DNA of 64,000 nucleotides from Sulfitobacter pontiacus (GTDB lineage: Bacteria; Pseudomonadota; Alphaproteobacteria; Rhodobacterales; Rhodobacteraceae): NCBI RefSeq assembly GCF_040790665.1, contig NZ_CP160849.1, positions 558,001 to 622,000 on the forward strand. The letters run 5' to 3'. Shown here piece by piece: positions 38,162 through 46,673 of the stretch. The notes beneath the pieces are model-generated. The model ran no database searches. It had not been told where the DNA came from and saw nothing but the letters and a program-made list of their open reading frames with translations. Position 1 is the first letter of the stretch, and every line of letters begins with the position of its first letter. The position numbers were made by a program, and so were the translations under genes.

Positions 38162-38760
38162 AGCATCTCCTGTGCGCGGGCCAGATCTTGGGGGGTGTTG
38201 ATGTTAAAGAACGCGACCTCATGGGGGAACAGCGCTTCGCGCCCCTCATGCGTTTGTGTCCACATCACGACCTTGCGCAGCCCCCCTTGCAAGGCGGCGC
38301 GCAGATCGTCGCGTAAGGCCACGGGCCAGAGGCCAAAGGTCGGATGCCGCGCGGTGCCGCGTTTGGCATCCGGCGTGGCGGCCAGCACCAGCGGATGGGT
38401 CATCCCCTCGCTTGCCAGCAACAGCTGCGGCACCAGATCACCGGGGAAGAACGGCGTGTCTGCCGCCGCCGTGACGATGGTATCCGCGCCCTGTTCAGCG
38501 GCCCAATCCAGCCCGGCCAGCACGCCCGCAAGGGGACCGGCGAACCCGTCGATACTATCGGGCAACACCGGCAGCTTCAGCCCCGCAAACCGCGCGGCAT
38601 CACCATTGGCATTCAACGCGACGCGATCCACCTGCGGGGTCAGCCGTTCAATCACATGACCCAGCACGCTTTGAACGCCAAGCTGCAACAGCCCCTTGTC
38701 GCCGCCGCCCATCCGCGTCGCCTGCCCACCGGCAAGGATCACCCCAAGTGGCTGTTTCAT
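38158..38760 (-). CDS. mobA: Molybdenum cofactor guanylyltransferase
   Basis: MobA joins GMP to Mo-molybdopterin to make the bis-MGD cofactor used by DMSO-reductase-family enzymes such as formate dehydrogenase. The 200-residue nucleotidyltransferase has the signature GVILAGGQATRMGGGDKGLLQLG and the aspartate motif in TAAADTPFFPGDLV. It overlaps fdhD and mobB by four bases each, so translation is coupled across the operon. Confidence 0.95.
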   Translation of the reverse strand: MKQPLGVILAGGQATRMGGGDKGLLQLGVQSVLGHVIERLTPQVDRVALNANGDAARFAGLKLPVLPDSIDGFAGPLAGVLAGLDWAAEQGADTIVTAAADTPFFPGDLVPQLLLASEGMTHPLVLAATPDAKRGTARHPTFGLWPVALRDDLRAALQGGLRKVVMWTQTHEGREALFPHEVAFFNINTPQDLARAQEML

Positions 38761-39644
38761 GCGCTGCCCTTTCGCCCAGATCGTTTCGGTTCATCCGCGA
38801 TTCCGTCGGGGTCCGCGTCACGGATCAACCGGTCCTCGCCCGCCAGACAGATAAAGCGTTTGCCCTTCATCCGGCCGATCAGCGTCAGCCCGACCTGCTG
38901 CGCGATCTCTACCCCCCAGGCGGTAAAGCCGGAGCGCGACACCAGCGCGGGGATGCCCATCATCGCGGTCTTGATCACCATCTCGGAGGTTAGCCGCCCC
39001 GTGGTATAGAGGATCTTATCCTCGGCCGGGACTTGCTCAGAAAGCATCCAGCCCGCGATCTTGTCGACCGCGTTGTGGCGACCCACGTCCTCCATATAGA
39101 CCAGCGGGCGATTGCCCTGACACAGCACCGTGCCGTGAATCGCCCCGGCTTCCAGGTACAGGCTCGGCGTGCGGTTGATCTGCGCGCTAAGATCATACAG
39201 CCACGAGGTCCGCAGCGGGGTCGTGGGCAGAGACACATCCTCTAGCCCCTCCATCATATCGCCGAAAACCGTACCGACCGCACAGCCGGAGGTACGGGTC
39301 TTCTTGCGCATCTTGTCTTCGTAATCGGTTTTGCGGGCGGTGCGGACCACGACGACCTCAAGCTCTTCGTCATAGTCTACACTAGTGATATCCTCACCGT
39401 CGCGCAGCATGCCCTGATTGCGCAAGAACCCAAGCGCGAGGTATTCGGGGTAATCGCCGATCGTCATCGCGGTGACGATTTCCTGCGCATTCAGATATAT
39501 CGTCAGCGGGCGTTCCTCGACCACATTGATCGTTGTTTCAGCCCCTGTTTGGTCGCGCCCGGTCACGGCACGGGTCAGCCGCGCCAACCCCGGTTGCGGT
39601 GCGATCAAATAAGCATCGGTGTCTGTCTTGACGGACAATTGCAT
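38757..39644 (-). CDS. fdhD: Formate dehydrogenase accessory sulfurtransferase FdhD
   Basis: FdhD passes sulfur from the cysteine desulfurase to the Mo-bis-MGD cofactor to activate formate dehydrogenase. I place the start at ATG 39644 with TTGGGGGG before it, giving 295 residues. VVEERPLTIYLN, the glycine-rich GDYPEYLALGFLRNQGML and MEDVGRHNAVDKIAGWML are family hallmarks. The usual CxxC active loop here reads SGCAVG, so only C121 remains and position 124 is glycine. This is the first gene of the operon with mobA, mobB and moeA. Divergent from azlC with 48 bases between. Confidence 0.92.
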   Translation of the reverse strand: MQLSVKTDTDAYLIAPQPGLARLTRAVTGRDQTGAETTINVVEERPLTIYLNAQEIVTAMTIGDYPEYLALGFLRNQGMLRDGEDITSVDYDEELEVVVVRTARKTDYEDKMRKKTRTSGCAVGTVFGDMMEGLEDVSLPTTPLRTSWLYDLSAQINRTPSLYLEAGAIHGTVLCQGNRPLVYMEDVGRHNAVDKIAGWMLSEQVPAEDKILYTTGRLTSEMVIKTAMMGIPALVSRSGFTAWGVEIAQQVGLTLIGRMKGKRFICLAGEDRLIRDADPDGIADEPKRSGRKGSA

Positions 39645-39692
39645 CCCCCCAAAGCGGCAGTTAAGCATGTCCCGGCAATCTAGGGGGAACGC

Positions 39693-40427
39693 ATGGCCAT
39701 CACCACCACGAAATCGGCCTTTCGAAAAGGTCTTGCCGACGCCGCACCCTTTGTTCTGGTGATCATCCCCTTTGCGTCGCTGTTTGGCATCCTCGCCACC
39801 GAGGCAGGATTGAACGTATTCGAAACGCTCGCCTTTTCGGTTGTGGTCATTGCGGGGGCAGCACAGTTCACCGCGTTGCAACTGATGCAGGAACATGCCC
39901 CGACGGCGATCGTGCTGGCCTCTGCGCTGGCGGTGAACCTGCGGATGGCGATGTATTCCGCGTCGCTGACCCCTTACATCGGCTCCGCCCCGCTGTGGCA
40001 GCGCGCGCTGGCGGCCTATCTGACGGTCGATCAATCCTATGTCTGCGCGATGGCGCAGTACGAGAAGCAGCCCGATATGACGATCCCGCAACGGATGGCG
40101 TATTTCTTTGGCTGCGTGACCCCGATTGTACCGCTGTGGTATTTGTTCACGCTGGTGGGGGCGATGGTGGGCGCGCAGATCCCCGAAAGCTGGGCGCTGG
40201 ACTTTGCGCTGCCGATCACCTTTCTGGCCATGATCGCGCCGATGTTCCGCACGCCGGCCCATGTGGTCGCGGCGCTGGTTGCCTCTGTCGCGGGGCTGCT
40301 GACGGCGGGAGTGCCCTATTCGCTGGGGCTGATCATCGCGGGGCTTGCGGGGATGATGGCCGGTGCGCAGACAGAGCTTTGGCTGGAACGGCGCCAGCCC
40401 CAACACCCTGAACAGGATGCGGTATAA
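39693..40427 (+). CDS. azlC: AzlC-family branched-chain amino-acid exporter, large subunit
   Basis: AzlC with AzlD exports branched-chain amino acids and analogues. The 244-residue membrane protein has about seven hydrophobic helices, including LADAAPFVLVIIPFASLFGIL at the N-terminus and the conserved segment NLRMAMYSASLTPYI. The C-terminus is short and hydrophilic. The azlD start codon overlaps its stop by one base (TAATG). No regulator is adjacent. Confidence 0.9.
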   Translation: MAITTTKSAFRKGLADAAPFVLVIIPFASLFGILATEAGLNVFETLAFSVVVIAGAAQFTALQLMQEHAPTAIVLASALAVNLRMAMYSASLTPYIGSAPLWQRALAAYLTVDQSYVCAMAQYEKQPDMTIPQRMAYFFGCVTPIVPLWYLFTLVGAMVGAQIPESWALDFALPITFLAMIAPMFRTPAHVVAALVASVAGLLTAGVPYSLGLIIAGLAGMMAGAQTELWLERRQPQHPEQDAV

Positions 40428-40759
40428 TGGATCATATCAACACCGGCACACTTTGGTTCGTGATCATCGCCCTTGGCATCGGCAGTTTCGGGCTGCGCTT
40501 TGTCTTTACCGGATTGGTTGGCGACCGCGAGATGCCCGCATGGCTGCTGCGGCACCTGCGCTATACGGCGGTGGCGATCCTGCCCGCGCTTGTGGCTCCG
40601 CAGGTGATCTGGCCCGCAGCCACGGACGGGCAGCTTGACCTGCCGCGCATGGCGGCAGCGGCTGCGGCCCTGACAATCGGGGTGATCACCAAAAACGTGC
40701 TGCTCGCCATCATCAGCGGTGCAGCAACGCTTTACAGTCTGCTTTGGTTACTGGGCTAG
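40427..40759 (+). CDS. azlD: AzlD-family branched-chain amino-acid exporter, small subunit
   Basis: This 110-residue membrane protein has about four helices, beginning LWFVIIALGIGSFGLRFVFTGLV and ending LLAIISGAATLYSLLWLLG, as in AzlD. The segment MPAWLLRHLRYTAVAILPAL is a family signature. It overlaps the azlC stop by one base and its 3' end overlaps the convergent lipoprotein gene by 12 bases. Confidence 0.9.
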   Translation: MDHINTGTLWFVIIALGIGSFGLRFVFTGLVGDREMPAWLLRHLRYTAVAILPALVAPQVIWPAATDGQLDLPRMAAAAAALTIGVITKNVLLAIISGAATLYSLLWLLG

Positions 40760-41350
40760 AAGCGACGCCCGCACCGCGTCGATCACATCGCCATCGTCAT
40801 TCTCGTAGTATTTTGTCGTCGTGACACCGGGCAAGCTGGCGAACTGTTCGCTGAGCTTGGCCGGATAGAAGGTCTTGGAGATGCTTTCGAACCCTTGGAC
40901 CTGCGACAGAATGCCCGAGGTCGCATTGGCGCAGAACGCCCCTGCTACCGTGCCGTTCGACATCACAAGCTGCAAAATCTGTTCCGCTTGCGCGTCCGTC
41001 ACCTGAATTTCCTGACTGACAACATGGTAGGTGCTGCGTGCGTGCGAGGATTTGTAGCCTTGAATCCACTTGGGCGTCATACCGTAAAGCACGTCGCCGC
41101 GTTCGATCACGCGCGGATCGCGGAAGGAACCGGCGGGGTCAAAGATCACCTGCTGCGAGCCATTGACCACCAGCGCCGTATGGCCGCCGCTGCCGGTGCG
41201 GTTGTTGATCATCGTCATCAACGTGATGGATCGCGGCCCCGGTGCCACATAGGCGGCCGCCGCGACTTCTGCCGGTGTGTTATCAATCCCGGTATCATTC
41301 GCACAGGCCGCAAGCAGCCCGACGCAGGCCAAAGCCATCCAAACACGCAT
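40748..41350 (-). CDS. Lipoprotein of unknown function
   Basis: The 200-residue product begins with a lipoprotein signal: MRVWMALACVGLLAAC with lipobox Cys16, then a short linker. The body contains SGGHTALVVNGSQQVIFDPAGSF, ARSTYHVVSQEIQ and GAFCANATSGILSQ. A His after SGG, a second His and a later Cys in this order recall permuted papain-like (LRAT/NlpC-type) hydrolases, but the resemblance is weak. It lies 31 bases after the aa3-oxidase subunit IV gene on the same strand. Start ATG 41350 is chosen for the lipobox. Confidence 0.6.
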   Translation of the reverse strand: MRVWMALACVGLLAACANDTGIDNTPAEVAAAAYVAPGPRSITLMTMINNRTGSGGHTALVVNGSQQVIFDPAGSFRDPRVIERGDVLYGMTPKWIQGYKSSHARSTYHVVSQEIQVTDAQAEQILQLVMSNGTVAGAFCANATSGILSQVQGFESISKTFYPAKLSEQFASLPGVTTTKYYENDDGDVIDAVRASLLAQ

Positions 41351-41381
41351 AGAAATATCCTGTCGGTTAGGTTTGCCCGCC

Positions 41382-41516
41382 TTAGCGCGCGAAGATCGCC
41401 ATAAAGACCAGAATGGCAATAATCACGATGCTCGACCATTTGACGAAGTTCATGAAGCTGTCAAAAGTCTTCTCGTGCGTGCTGGTGTCCATCGAGCCGT
41501 GTTCATGTTTGGCCAT
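41382..41516 (-). CDS. aa3-type cytochrome c oxidase subunit IV
   Basis: The 44-residue peptide MAKHEHGSMDTSTHEKTFDS... ends in one membrane helix (FVKWSSIVIIAILVFMAIFAR). This is the bacterial aa3-oxidase subunit IV pattern (PF07835-type) known from Rhodobacter and Paracoccus, which is non-catalytic and lies peripherally in the oxidase. AAGGA lies about nine bases before the ATG. It is unlinked to the main cta genes in this window, as is usual. Confidence 0.85.
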   Translation of the reverse strand: MAKHEHGSMDTSTHEKTFDSFMNFVKWSSIVIIAILVFMAIFAR

Positions 41517-41605
41517 TTGCGCGATCCTTGTCTTAACGTGCGTATGATTTGAACTGGGGAATACTGTATTCATCTGCCTATGTCACGGCATCAAAATGCG
41601 CGGGA

Positions 41606-42091
41606 TCAGGTGTTTTCGCCTGTCTGTGCCGGCTCTTGCGTCTCGAGGTCTTGCGCCAAGCGGAAACCGATACGATTCGCTGGGGCTTCCTGCACCGCTT
41701 TGGGCAGCGCACGCAGGGCGACATTTAACTGGGTGACATGCTGCACCAGCTGCATCCGTGCCCCCGCGTTGTCCTTGCCGTAAAAGGTCACGATGTCCGG
41801 ATCGAAATAGCCCATACCCTCGATCCGCAGCACACCGGCGTCACCGCCTGCGAACCCCATCGCGACCTCGTGATCGCCATCCAGCTGCTCTTCGAAATTT
41901 CTAAGGTAAAGCACGACCCGCTCGTAGGCCCATTGCGCTGGTGATTTCTGCGCGGCGGGTTTTTGGGTCATCCCCTTGGGCACCGGCTGGTCAGAGGCAT
42001 TGCGTCTGTCGGGGTCCGAATGCACCTCGTAGAGGCGCGGCAGCGCGTCGGCCTCGATCGCTTCGGCCGCTGTCTTGATCTCGTTATCCAT
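41606..42091 (-). CDS. DUF6173-like conserved protein
   Basis: The 161-residue cytosolic protein contains SPAQWAYERVVLYLRNFEEQLDGDHEVAMGFAGGDAGVLRIEGMGYFDPDIVTFYG and QLVQHVTQLNVALRALPK, broken here for readability. I recognise the pattern from Rhodobacterales proteins called DUF6173, with no known function. It follows the metallo-hydrolase gene by three bases and belongs to the same operon. No catalytic residues stand out. Confidence 0.55.
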   Translation of the reverse strand: MDNEIKTAAEAIEADALPRLYEVHSDPDRRNASDQPVPKGMTQKPAAQKSPAQWAYERVVLYLRNFEEQLDGDHEVAMGFAGGDAGVLRIEGMGYFDPDIVTFYGKDNAGARMQLVQHVTQLNVALRALPKAVQEAPANRIGFRLAQDLETQEPAQTGENT

Positions 42092-42094
42092 CGG

Positions 42095-43144
42095 TCAGCC
42101 CCTTGATTGATATACCCAAGCCCCGTCCAGCGCCCGCAAGCTGCGTGTGGCACGGCCCGTTTGGTAAAGATGGCTGAGATGGGCGACCGCTTCAACCAGC
42201 GCCAGACCGTATTCGCCTTCGCCAATGTTGCGCTTGAACAGGGTCGAGAAACATTCAGACGCCGACTTCGGCTCTGCAATCGCCTTTTCCAGACGGCGCA
42301 GGGCGCTGTGGTGATTCTCTATCAACTGGCGCATGCGGGTGGGCAGACCGGTGAAGGGCAGCTTGTGCCCGCCAAGCACCAGATGATCCTCGCGCGCCAG
42401 CAACGACAGACGGTCACAGGCCTCGATCCATTCGCCAATGGGGTCGGCCATGGGTTCGGTGGCATAGACCCCGACGTTAGGGCTGATGGACGACAGGATC
42501 TGATCGCCTGCAATCACCAGATTGTCATCACGGCTCCAGAAGGTGGCGTGTTCGGGGGCGTGCCCATTGCCCATATGCACGTCAAACACGCGTCCCCCGA
42601 TGGTGATCTCGTCGCCCTGTTTGATCCGCGTAAAGCCAAGCGGCAGAGGCGAGACGATGTCGGCAAAGTTGAATGGCCGCTCGGAGGCGCGTTTCTCGTA
42701 CAGCGCGGCATCCATCCCCGACAGTTTGTAGAAAGCCAAAGTCTCGGCTGGCGGTGCCTCTTGCGGGTCCAGGGTCAGCATCCGCGCGGTCAACCACGCG
42801 GTGCGCGTCGTCACCAGCTCTGCCCCGTGTTCGGTCTGGAACCAGCCCGCCAGCCCGATGTGATCGGGGTGGTGGTGGGTCACGATCACCCGCGACACCG
42901 GCTTGCCGCCCAAGGGCCCCGCGATCAGGTCCGTCCACAGCGCCTTGGACTTTTTCGACGCGAACCCCGTGTCGATGATCGTCCAGCTGTCGCCTTCGTC
43001 AAAGGCATAGACGTTGACGTGATCCAGCTTCATCGGCAGCGGCAGACGCAGCCAAAGCACGCCGGGGGCGACCTCTATCGCCGCATCATGGGCGGGCGGC
43101 GTCTCCCAGGGGAAACGCAAACCGGTGGGTGCGGTATCAGGCAT
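42095..43144 (-). CDS. MBL-fold metallo-hydrolase
   Basis: The 349-residue protein has the metallo-beta-lactamase fold with the metal motif VTHHHPDHIGLAGW, HMGNGHAPEHATFW and an aspartate in VIAGDQILSSISPNVG. The C-terminal 80 residues form a helical extension. Its start overlaps the acyl-CoA dehydrogenase stop by one base. Such hydrolases may cleave thioesters or glutathione adducts; association with an acyl-CoA dehydrogenase makes a CoA or methylthio compound a reasonable guess, not more. Substrate unknown. Confidence 0.85.
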   Translation of the reverse strand: MPDTAPTGLRFPWETPPAHDAAIEVAPGVLWLRLPLPMKLDHVNVYAFDEGDSWTIIDTGFASKKSKALWTDLIAGPLGGKPVSRVIVTHHHPDHIGLAGWFQTEHGAELVTTRTAWLTARMLTLDPQEAPPAETLAFYKLSGMDAALYEKRASERPFNFADIVSPLPLGFTRIKQGDEITIGGRVFDVHMGNGHAPEHATFWSRDDNLVIAGDQILSSISPNVGVYATEPMADPIGEWIEACDRLSLLAREDHLVLGGHKLPFTGLPTRMRQLIENHHSALRRLEKAIAEPKSASECFSTLFKRNIGEGEYGLALVEAVAHLSHLYQTGRATRSLRALDGAWVYQSRG

Positions 43145-44859
43145 CAGGCGGCCAGTTCGTCAGCAGAAAGCGCGAAAAGATCAGCCTCGCCCGCTTGGGC
43201 ATGGGCCAGCAGGCCAACGTGTTCCGGCAGCAAGCGCAGGATGTAGAACCGCGCCAGCTTTTCGCGTGGCCCGCCCTTATCGGCCAGCGCCGCCTTGAGG
43301 TGCATATGCGCGCCAAGCACCCGTGCAAAGGCCCGCAGGTATGGCACCGCTCCGGCAAAGCGCGTGTCCATGCTCGATTGCTCGGTCAGCCAGTCGGTCG
43401 CCTCGCGCAGGGTTTCCGAGGCTTGCCACAGGGCATCCGTCATATTCGGAAAAACGTCGCGGGCGGCTTCGGCGTCTGCCTCGATCTCGTCCAGCAGACG
43501 GTTCGCGGCCTCGCCCCCGTCCATCATCTTGCGCGCGACCAGATCCATCGCCTGAATGCCATTGGTGCCTTCGTAAATGGCGGTCACCCGCACGTCGCGG
43601 CTGTACTGCGCGGCACCGGTTTCTTCGATAAAGCCCATGCCACCGTGGACCTGAACGCCCATCTCAGCGACGGCCATGCCGGTGTCAGTGCCAAAAGCCT
43701 TGGCGATCGGGGTCAGGAAGGCCGCGCGGGCTTTCCACTCGGCCTGACCGGTGGCGTTTGTCATGTCGATGGCCTTGGCACAGCACAGCGCGATGGCGCG
43801 GGCGGCAAAGGTTTCGGCCTTCATCGTCATCAGCATGCGGCGCACATCGGCGTGATCCACGATGGTGCCAGTGCCGTCGGGGCGCGATGTCTTGCCCTGT
43901 TTACGGTCCAGCGCATAGGCCAGCGCGTGTTGATAGGCCGCTTCGGCGATGCCGATACCCTGCCCGCCAACGCCAAGCCGCGCGTTGTTCATCATCGTGA
44001 ACATCGCCGCCATGCCGCCTTGCTCGGGCCCGACCAGCCAGCCGGTCGCCTTGTCATATTGCATCACGCATGTCGGAGACCCGTGAATCCCCAGCTTGTG
44101 CTCGAGGCTCACCACCTTGAGGCTATTGGCATTGCCAAGGCTGCCGTCGTCATTGGGCAGGTATTTCGGCACGAGGAACAGGCTGATGCCTTTGGTGCCC
44201 GCAGGCGCACCGGGCAGACGCGCCAGGACAAGGTGGCAGATGTTGCCGCCAAAGTCATTGTCGCCCCAGGTGATATAGACCTTCTGACCCGAGATCGCAT
44301 AGGTGCCGTCGCCATTGTCTTCGGCCTTGGTCGCCAGCGCCCCCACGTCCGACCCCGCTTGCGGTTCGGTCAGGTTCATCGTGCCGGTCCATTCGCCGCT
44401 GATCAGCTTGGGCAGGTACAGCTCCTTGATCGCGTCGCTGGCGTGATGCTCAAGCGCTTCGATCTGGCCTTGGCTCATCAAGGGGGCAAGTTGCAGGGAC
44501 AGGCAGGCGCCGCTCATCATTTCGTTGACGGCGGTCGTCAGGGTCATGGGCAGGCCCATGCCGCCGAATTCGGGGTCGGCCGACATGCCGATCCAGCCGC
44601 CTTCGGCCACGGCCTTGAACCCGTCGGCGAAACCGGGCGAGGTGCGCACGACGCCGTTTTCAAGCTTGGCGGGGGTCTGGTCGCCGGCGCGTTGCAGCGG
44701 GGCCAGAACGTCATTGGTCATCTTGCCCGCCTCTTCGAGGATCGCGCGGGTGACGTCTTCGCTGGCGTCCTCGAAGCGGTCGGTCTGACGCACAGCGTCC
44801 AGCCCTACGACATGATCAAACAGAAAGGCAAAATCTTCGACAGGGGCGCGATAGGGCAT
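43144..44859 (-). CDS. Acyl-CoA dehydrogenase of the DmdC/AidB-like type
   Basis: The 571-residue protein is longer than short-chain ACADs (about 380). It has TGTMNLTEPQAGSDVGAL, VYITWGDNDF, GGMGFIEETGAAQYSRDVR and the catalytic-region IYEGTNGIQAMDLV, followed by an extra C-terminal helical domain. This architecture fits DmdC-like 3-methylmercaptopropionyl-CoA dehydrogenases of the DMSP demethylation pathway and related long ACADs; the substrate cannot be decided from sequence. Electrons would pass via ETF to the ETF-QO encoded at 31 kb. The next gene overlaps by one base. Confidence 0.88.
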   Translation of the reverse strand: MPYRAPVEDFAFLFDHVVGLDAVRQTDRFEDASEDVTRAILEEAGKMTNDVLAPLQRAGDQTPAKLENGVVRTSPGFADGFKAVAEGGWIGMSADPEFGGMGLPMTLTTAVNEMMSGACLSLQLAPLMSQGQIEALEHHASDAIKELYLPKLISGEWTGTMNLTEPQAGSDVGALATKAEDNGDGTYAISGQKVYITWGDNDFGGNICHLVLARLPGAPAGTKGISLFLVPKYLPNDDGSLGNANSLKVVSLEHKLGIHGSPTCVMQYDKATGWLVGPEQGGMAAMFTMMNNARLGVGGQGIGIAEAAYQHALAYALDRKQGKTSRPDGTGTIVDHADVRRMLMTMKAETFAARAIALCCAKAIDMTNATGQAEWKARAAFLTPIAKAFGTDTGMAVAEMGVQVHGGMGFIEETGAAQYSRDVRVTAIYEGTNGIQAMDLVARKMMDGGEAANRLLDEIEADAEAARDVFPNMTDALWQASETLREATDWLTEQSSMDTRFAGAVPYLRAFARVLGAHMHLKAALADKGGPREKLARFYILRLLPEHVGLLAHAQAGEADLFALSADELAA

Positions 44860-45011
44860 AGTTTTCCTCCATTAACGCGTTCGTCTGCTTGGCAAACCGA
44901 ACAGCGACCTGATAAGCCCAAGGCGATACTCCGGGCTGTTGCGGCGAGAATGTCGCTCAAGCCTGCGCACCGCAACCCAAAACGCGGCGTCATCCCCCGT
45001 GAGAGAAGCCA

Positions 45012-45956
45012 ATGACCGAGATTCTTCCAGCCGACCCTTCCGGTATTTCCCGCGCCGCCACCCTGCTGCAGCAAGGCGCATTGGTCGCGCTGCCGACTGA
45101 AACGGTCTATGGTCTGGGGGCGGATGCGCGTAACGGGACGGCGGTGGCGGGCATCTACGAGGCCAAGGGGCGGCCCAGCTTCAACCCGCTGATCATCCAT
45201 GTCGCCGATGTGGATCAGGCGCGACGCTACGGGCGCTGGTCCGACACCGCCGAGATTTTGGCAAGCGCCTTCTGGCCCGGTCCGATGACACTCGTGCTGC
45301 CTCTGGCCGACGGGCACGGGCTATCGTCGCTGGTGACGGCGGGGCTGGACAGCGTCGGCATCCGCGTGCCCGCGCACCCCACGGCCCGCGCCATTCTGCG
45401 TGCGCTTGGCGGTCCGGTGGCGGCCCCCTCGGCCAACCCCTCGGGCAAGATCAGCGCCACAACGGCGCAACATGTTCTGACGGGGCTTGGGGGGCGGATC
45501 GCCGCTGTGGTTGATGACGGCCCCTCCACGGTGGGCCTGGAAAGCACCATCATCGGCCTGAACCAGCCCCGCCCCACGTTGCTGCGCGCAGGCGGGCTGC
45601 CGTCGGAGGCGATAGAGGCAGCTCTTGGCGCACCGCTGGATGTGGCCGACGGGGCAGAGATTATCGCCCCGGGTCAGCTCGCCTCTCACTACGCGCCCCG
45701 TGCCAGCGTGCGTCTGAACGCCCAAACGGCGACGGATGGAGAGGTTTATCTTGGCTTTGGCGCAGCAAGCGGGAGCGGGCCGGATGACCTGACCCTATCG
45801 GCCAGTGGCGATCTGGTGGAAGCGGCGGCGCATCTGTTTGACCGACTGCACGCGCTTGACCGGCTGCGAAAGCCGATTGCGGTGGCCTCGATCCCTGAAA
45901 CCGGTCTGGGCCGTGCCATCAATGACCGTTTGCGCCGTGCGGCGGCACCGCGTTAG
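45012..45956 (+). CDS. tsaC: L-threonylcarbamoyladenylate synthase
   Basis: TsaC/Sua5 forms threonylcarbamoyl-AMP for the t6A37 modification of tRNAs. The 314-residue protein has the YrdC domain with ATLLQQGALVALPTETVYGLGADA, the KGRPSFNPLIIHV motif and PSANPSGKISATTAQHVL, then a C-terminal Sua5 domain with APGQLASHYAPRAS. The two-domain length makes it the YwlC/Sua5 form. It is divergent from the acyl-CoA dehydrogenase gene and convergent with algH. Confidence 0.95.
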   Translation: MTEILPADPSGISRAATLLQQGALVALPTETVYGLGADARNGTAVAGIYEAKGRPSFNPLIIHVADVDQARRYGRWSDTAEILASAFWPGPMTLVLPLADGHGLSSLVTAGLDSVGIRVPAHPTARAILRALGGPVAAPSANPSGKISATTAQHVLTGLGGRIAAVVDDGPSTVGLESTIIGLNQPRPTLLRAGGLPSEAIEAALGAPLDVADGAEIIAPGQLASHYAPRASVRLNAQTATDGEVYLGFGAASGSGPDDLTLSASGDLVEAAAHLFDRLHALDRLRKPIAVASIPETGLGRAINDRLRRAAAPR

Positions 45957-45983
45957 GGCTTTTGCCCCGCAAATCGTGGCAGT

Positions 45984-46565
45984 TCAGGCGCGCCCTGCTG
46001 TCGCGCTGAGCCCCAAAGGGTCCACCCCGATAGAGCTCAGCGCCGCTTCCCATTTGCGCGCATCGGGCAGGTCGAACAGGATGGCGCTATCGCCTTGGCA
46101 GGTCAGCCAGCCGTTCTGGGCGATCTCAGCCTCTAGCTGGCCGGCCGCCCAACCGGCATAACCCAGCATCAACATCGCCCGACGCGGCCCCTTGCCGCGG
46201 GCGATGTCTTCGAGGATGTCCAGCGTCGCTGTCATCGCCACCCCGTCCGCGATATCCGTCGTCTGCATCACGGACCGGTATTCGGCGCTGTGCAGGACAA
46301 ATCCGCGCTCTGTCTCGACGGGGCCGCCCACATGCACCCCCAGTCCGGAAACATCGTCCATGTCCACATCGCTGAGCCGGTCAAGCACATCGCCAAGCTT
46401 CAGATCAGCGGCGGGTTTATTGACGATCAACCCCATCGCGCCTTCGTCGTCATGCGAGCAGATAAAGATCACCGAATGATCGAACCGAGGATCCCCCATG
46501 CCGGGCATCGCCACTAAAAGCTGGCCGGTCAGATCCATTTTTATGCTGTCGTCCTTATGCGTCAT
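45984..46565 (-). CDS. algH: YqgE/AlgH-family protein
   Basis: The 193-residue product has LTGQLLVAMPGMGDPRFDHSVIFICSHD, GAMGLIVNKPA, LGVHVGGPVE, GFVLHSAEY and GYAGWAAGQLEAEIAQNGWL, all diagnostic of YqgE/AlgH. The family is widespread but of unsettled function; AlgH affects alginate expression in Pseudomonas. A start at 46538 would remove nine residues before DLTGQ and is equally possible. It is divergent from the DsbD-like gene. Confidence 0.9.
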   Translation of the reverse strand: MTHKDDSIKMDLTGQLLVAMPGMGDPRFDHSVIFICSHDDEGAMGLIVNKPAADLKLGDVLDRLSDVDMDDVSGLGVHVGGPVETERGFVLHSAEYRSVMQTTDIADGVAMTATLDILEDIARGKGPRRAMLMLGYAGWAAGQLEAEIAQNGWLTCQGDSAILFDLPDARKWEAALSSIGVDPLGLSATAGRA

Positions 46566-46673
46566 TCCAATAGCATGACCTGCGCCCCTGCGGCTTTCAA
46601 CCCCCGCGACTGCAACACATCATAATGCAAACGTGACTTGGCAAACGGGGGGCAGATGGCCCATGAAAGCGCC

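Noticed and set aside
39645..40406. N-terminal extension of fdhD over azlC in the opposite strand.
   Set aside because: Basic, arginine-rich residues with no FdhD similarity; the true FdhD begins at ATG 39644, and azlC fills the region on the other strand.
43129..45015. A 628-codon plus-strand frame over the acyl-CoA dehydrogenase.
   Set aside because: Antisense shadow of a clear acyl-CoA dehydrogenase gene.
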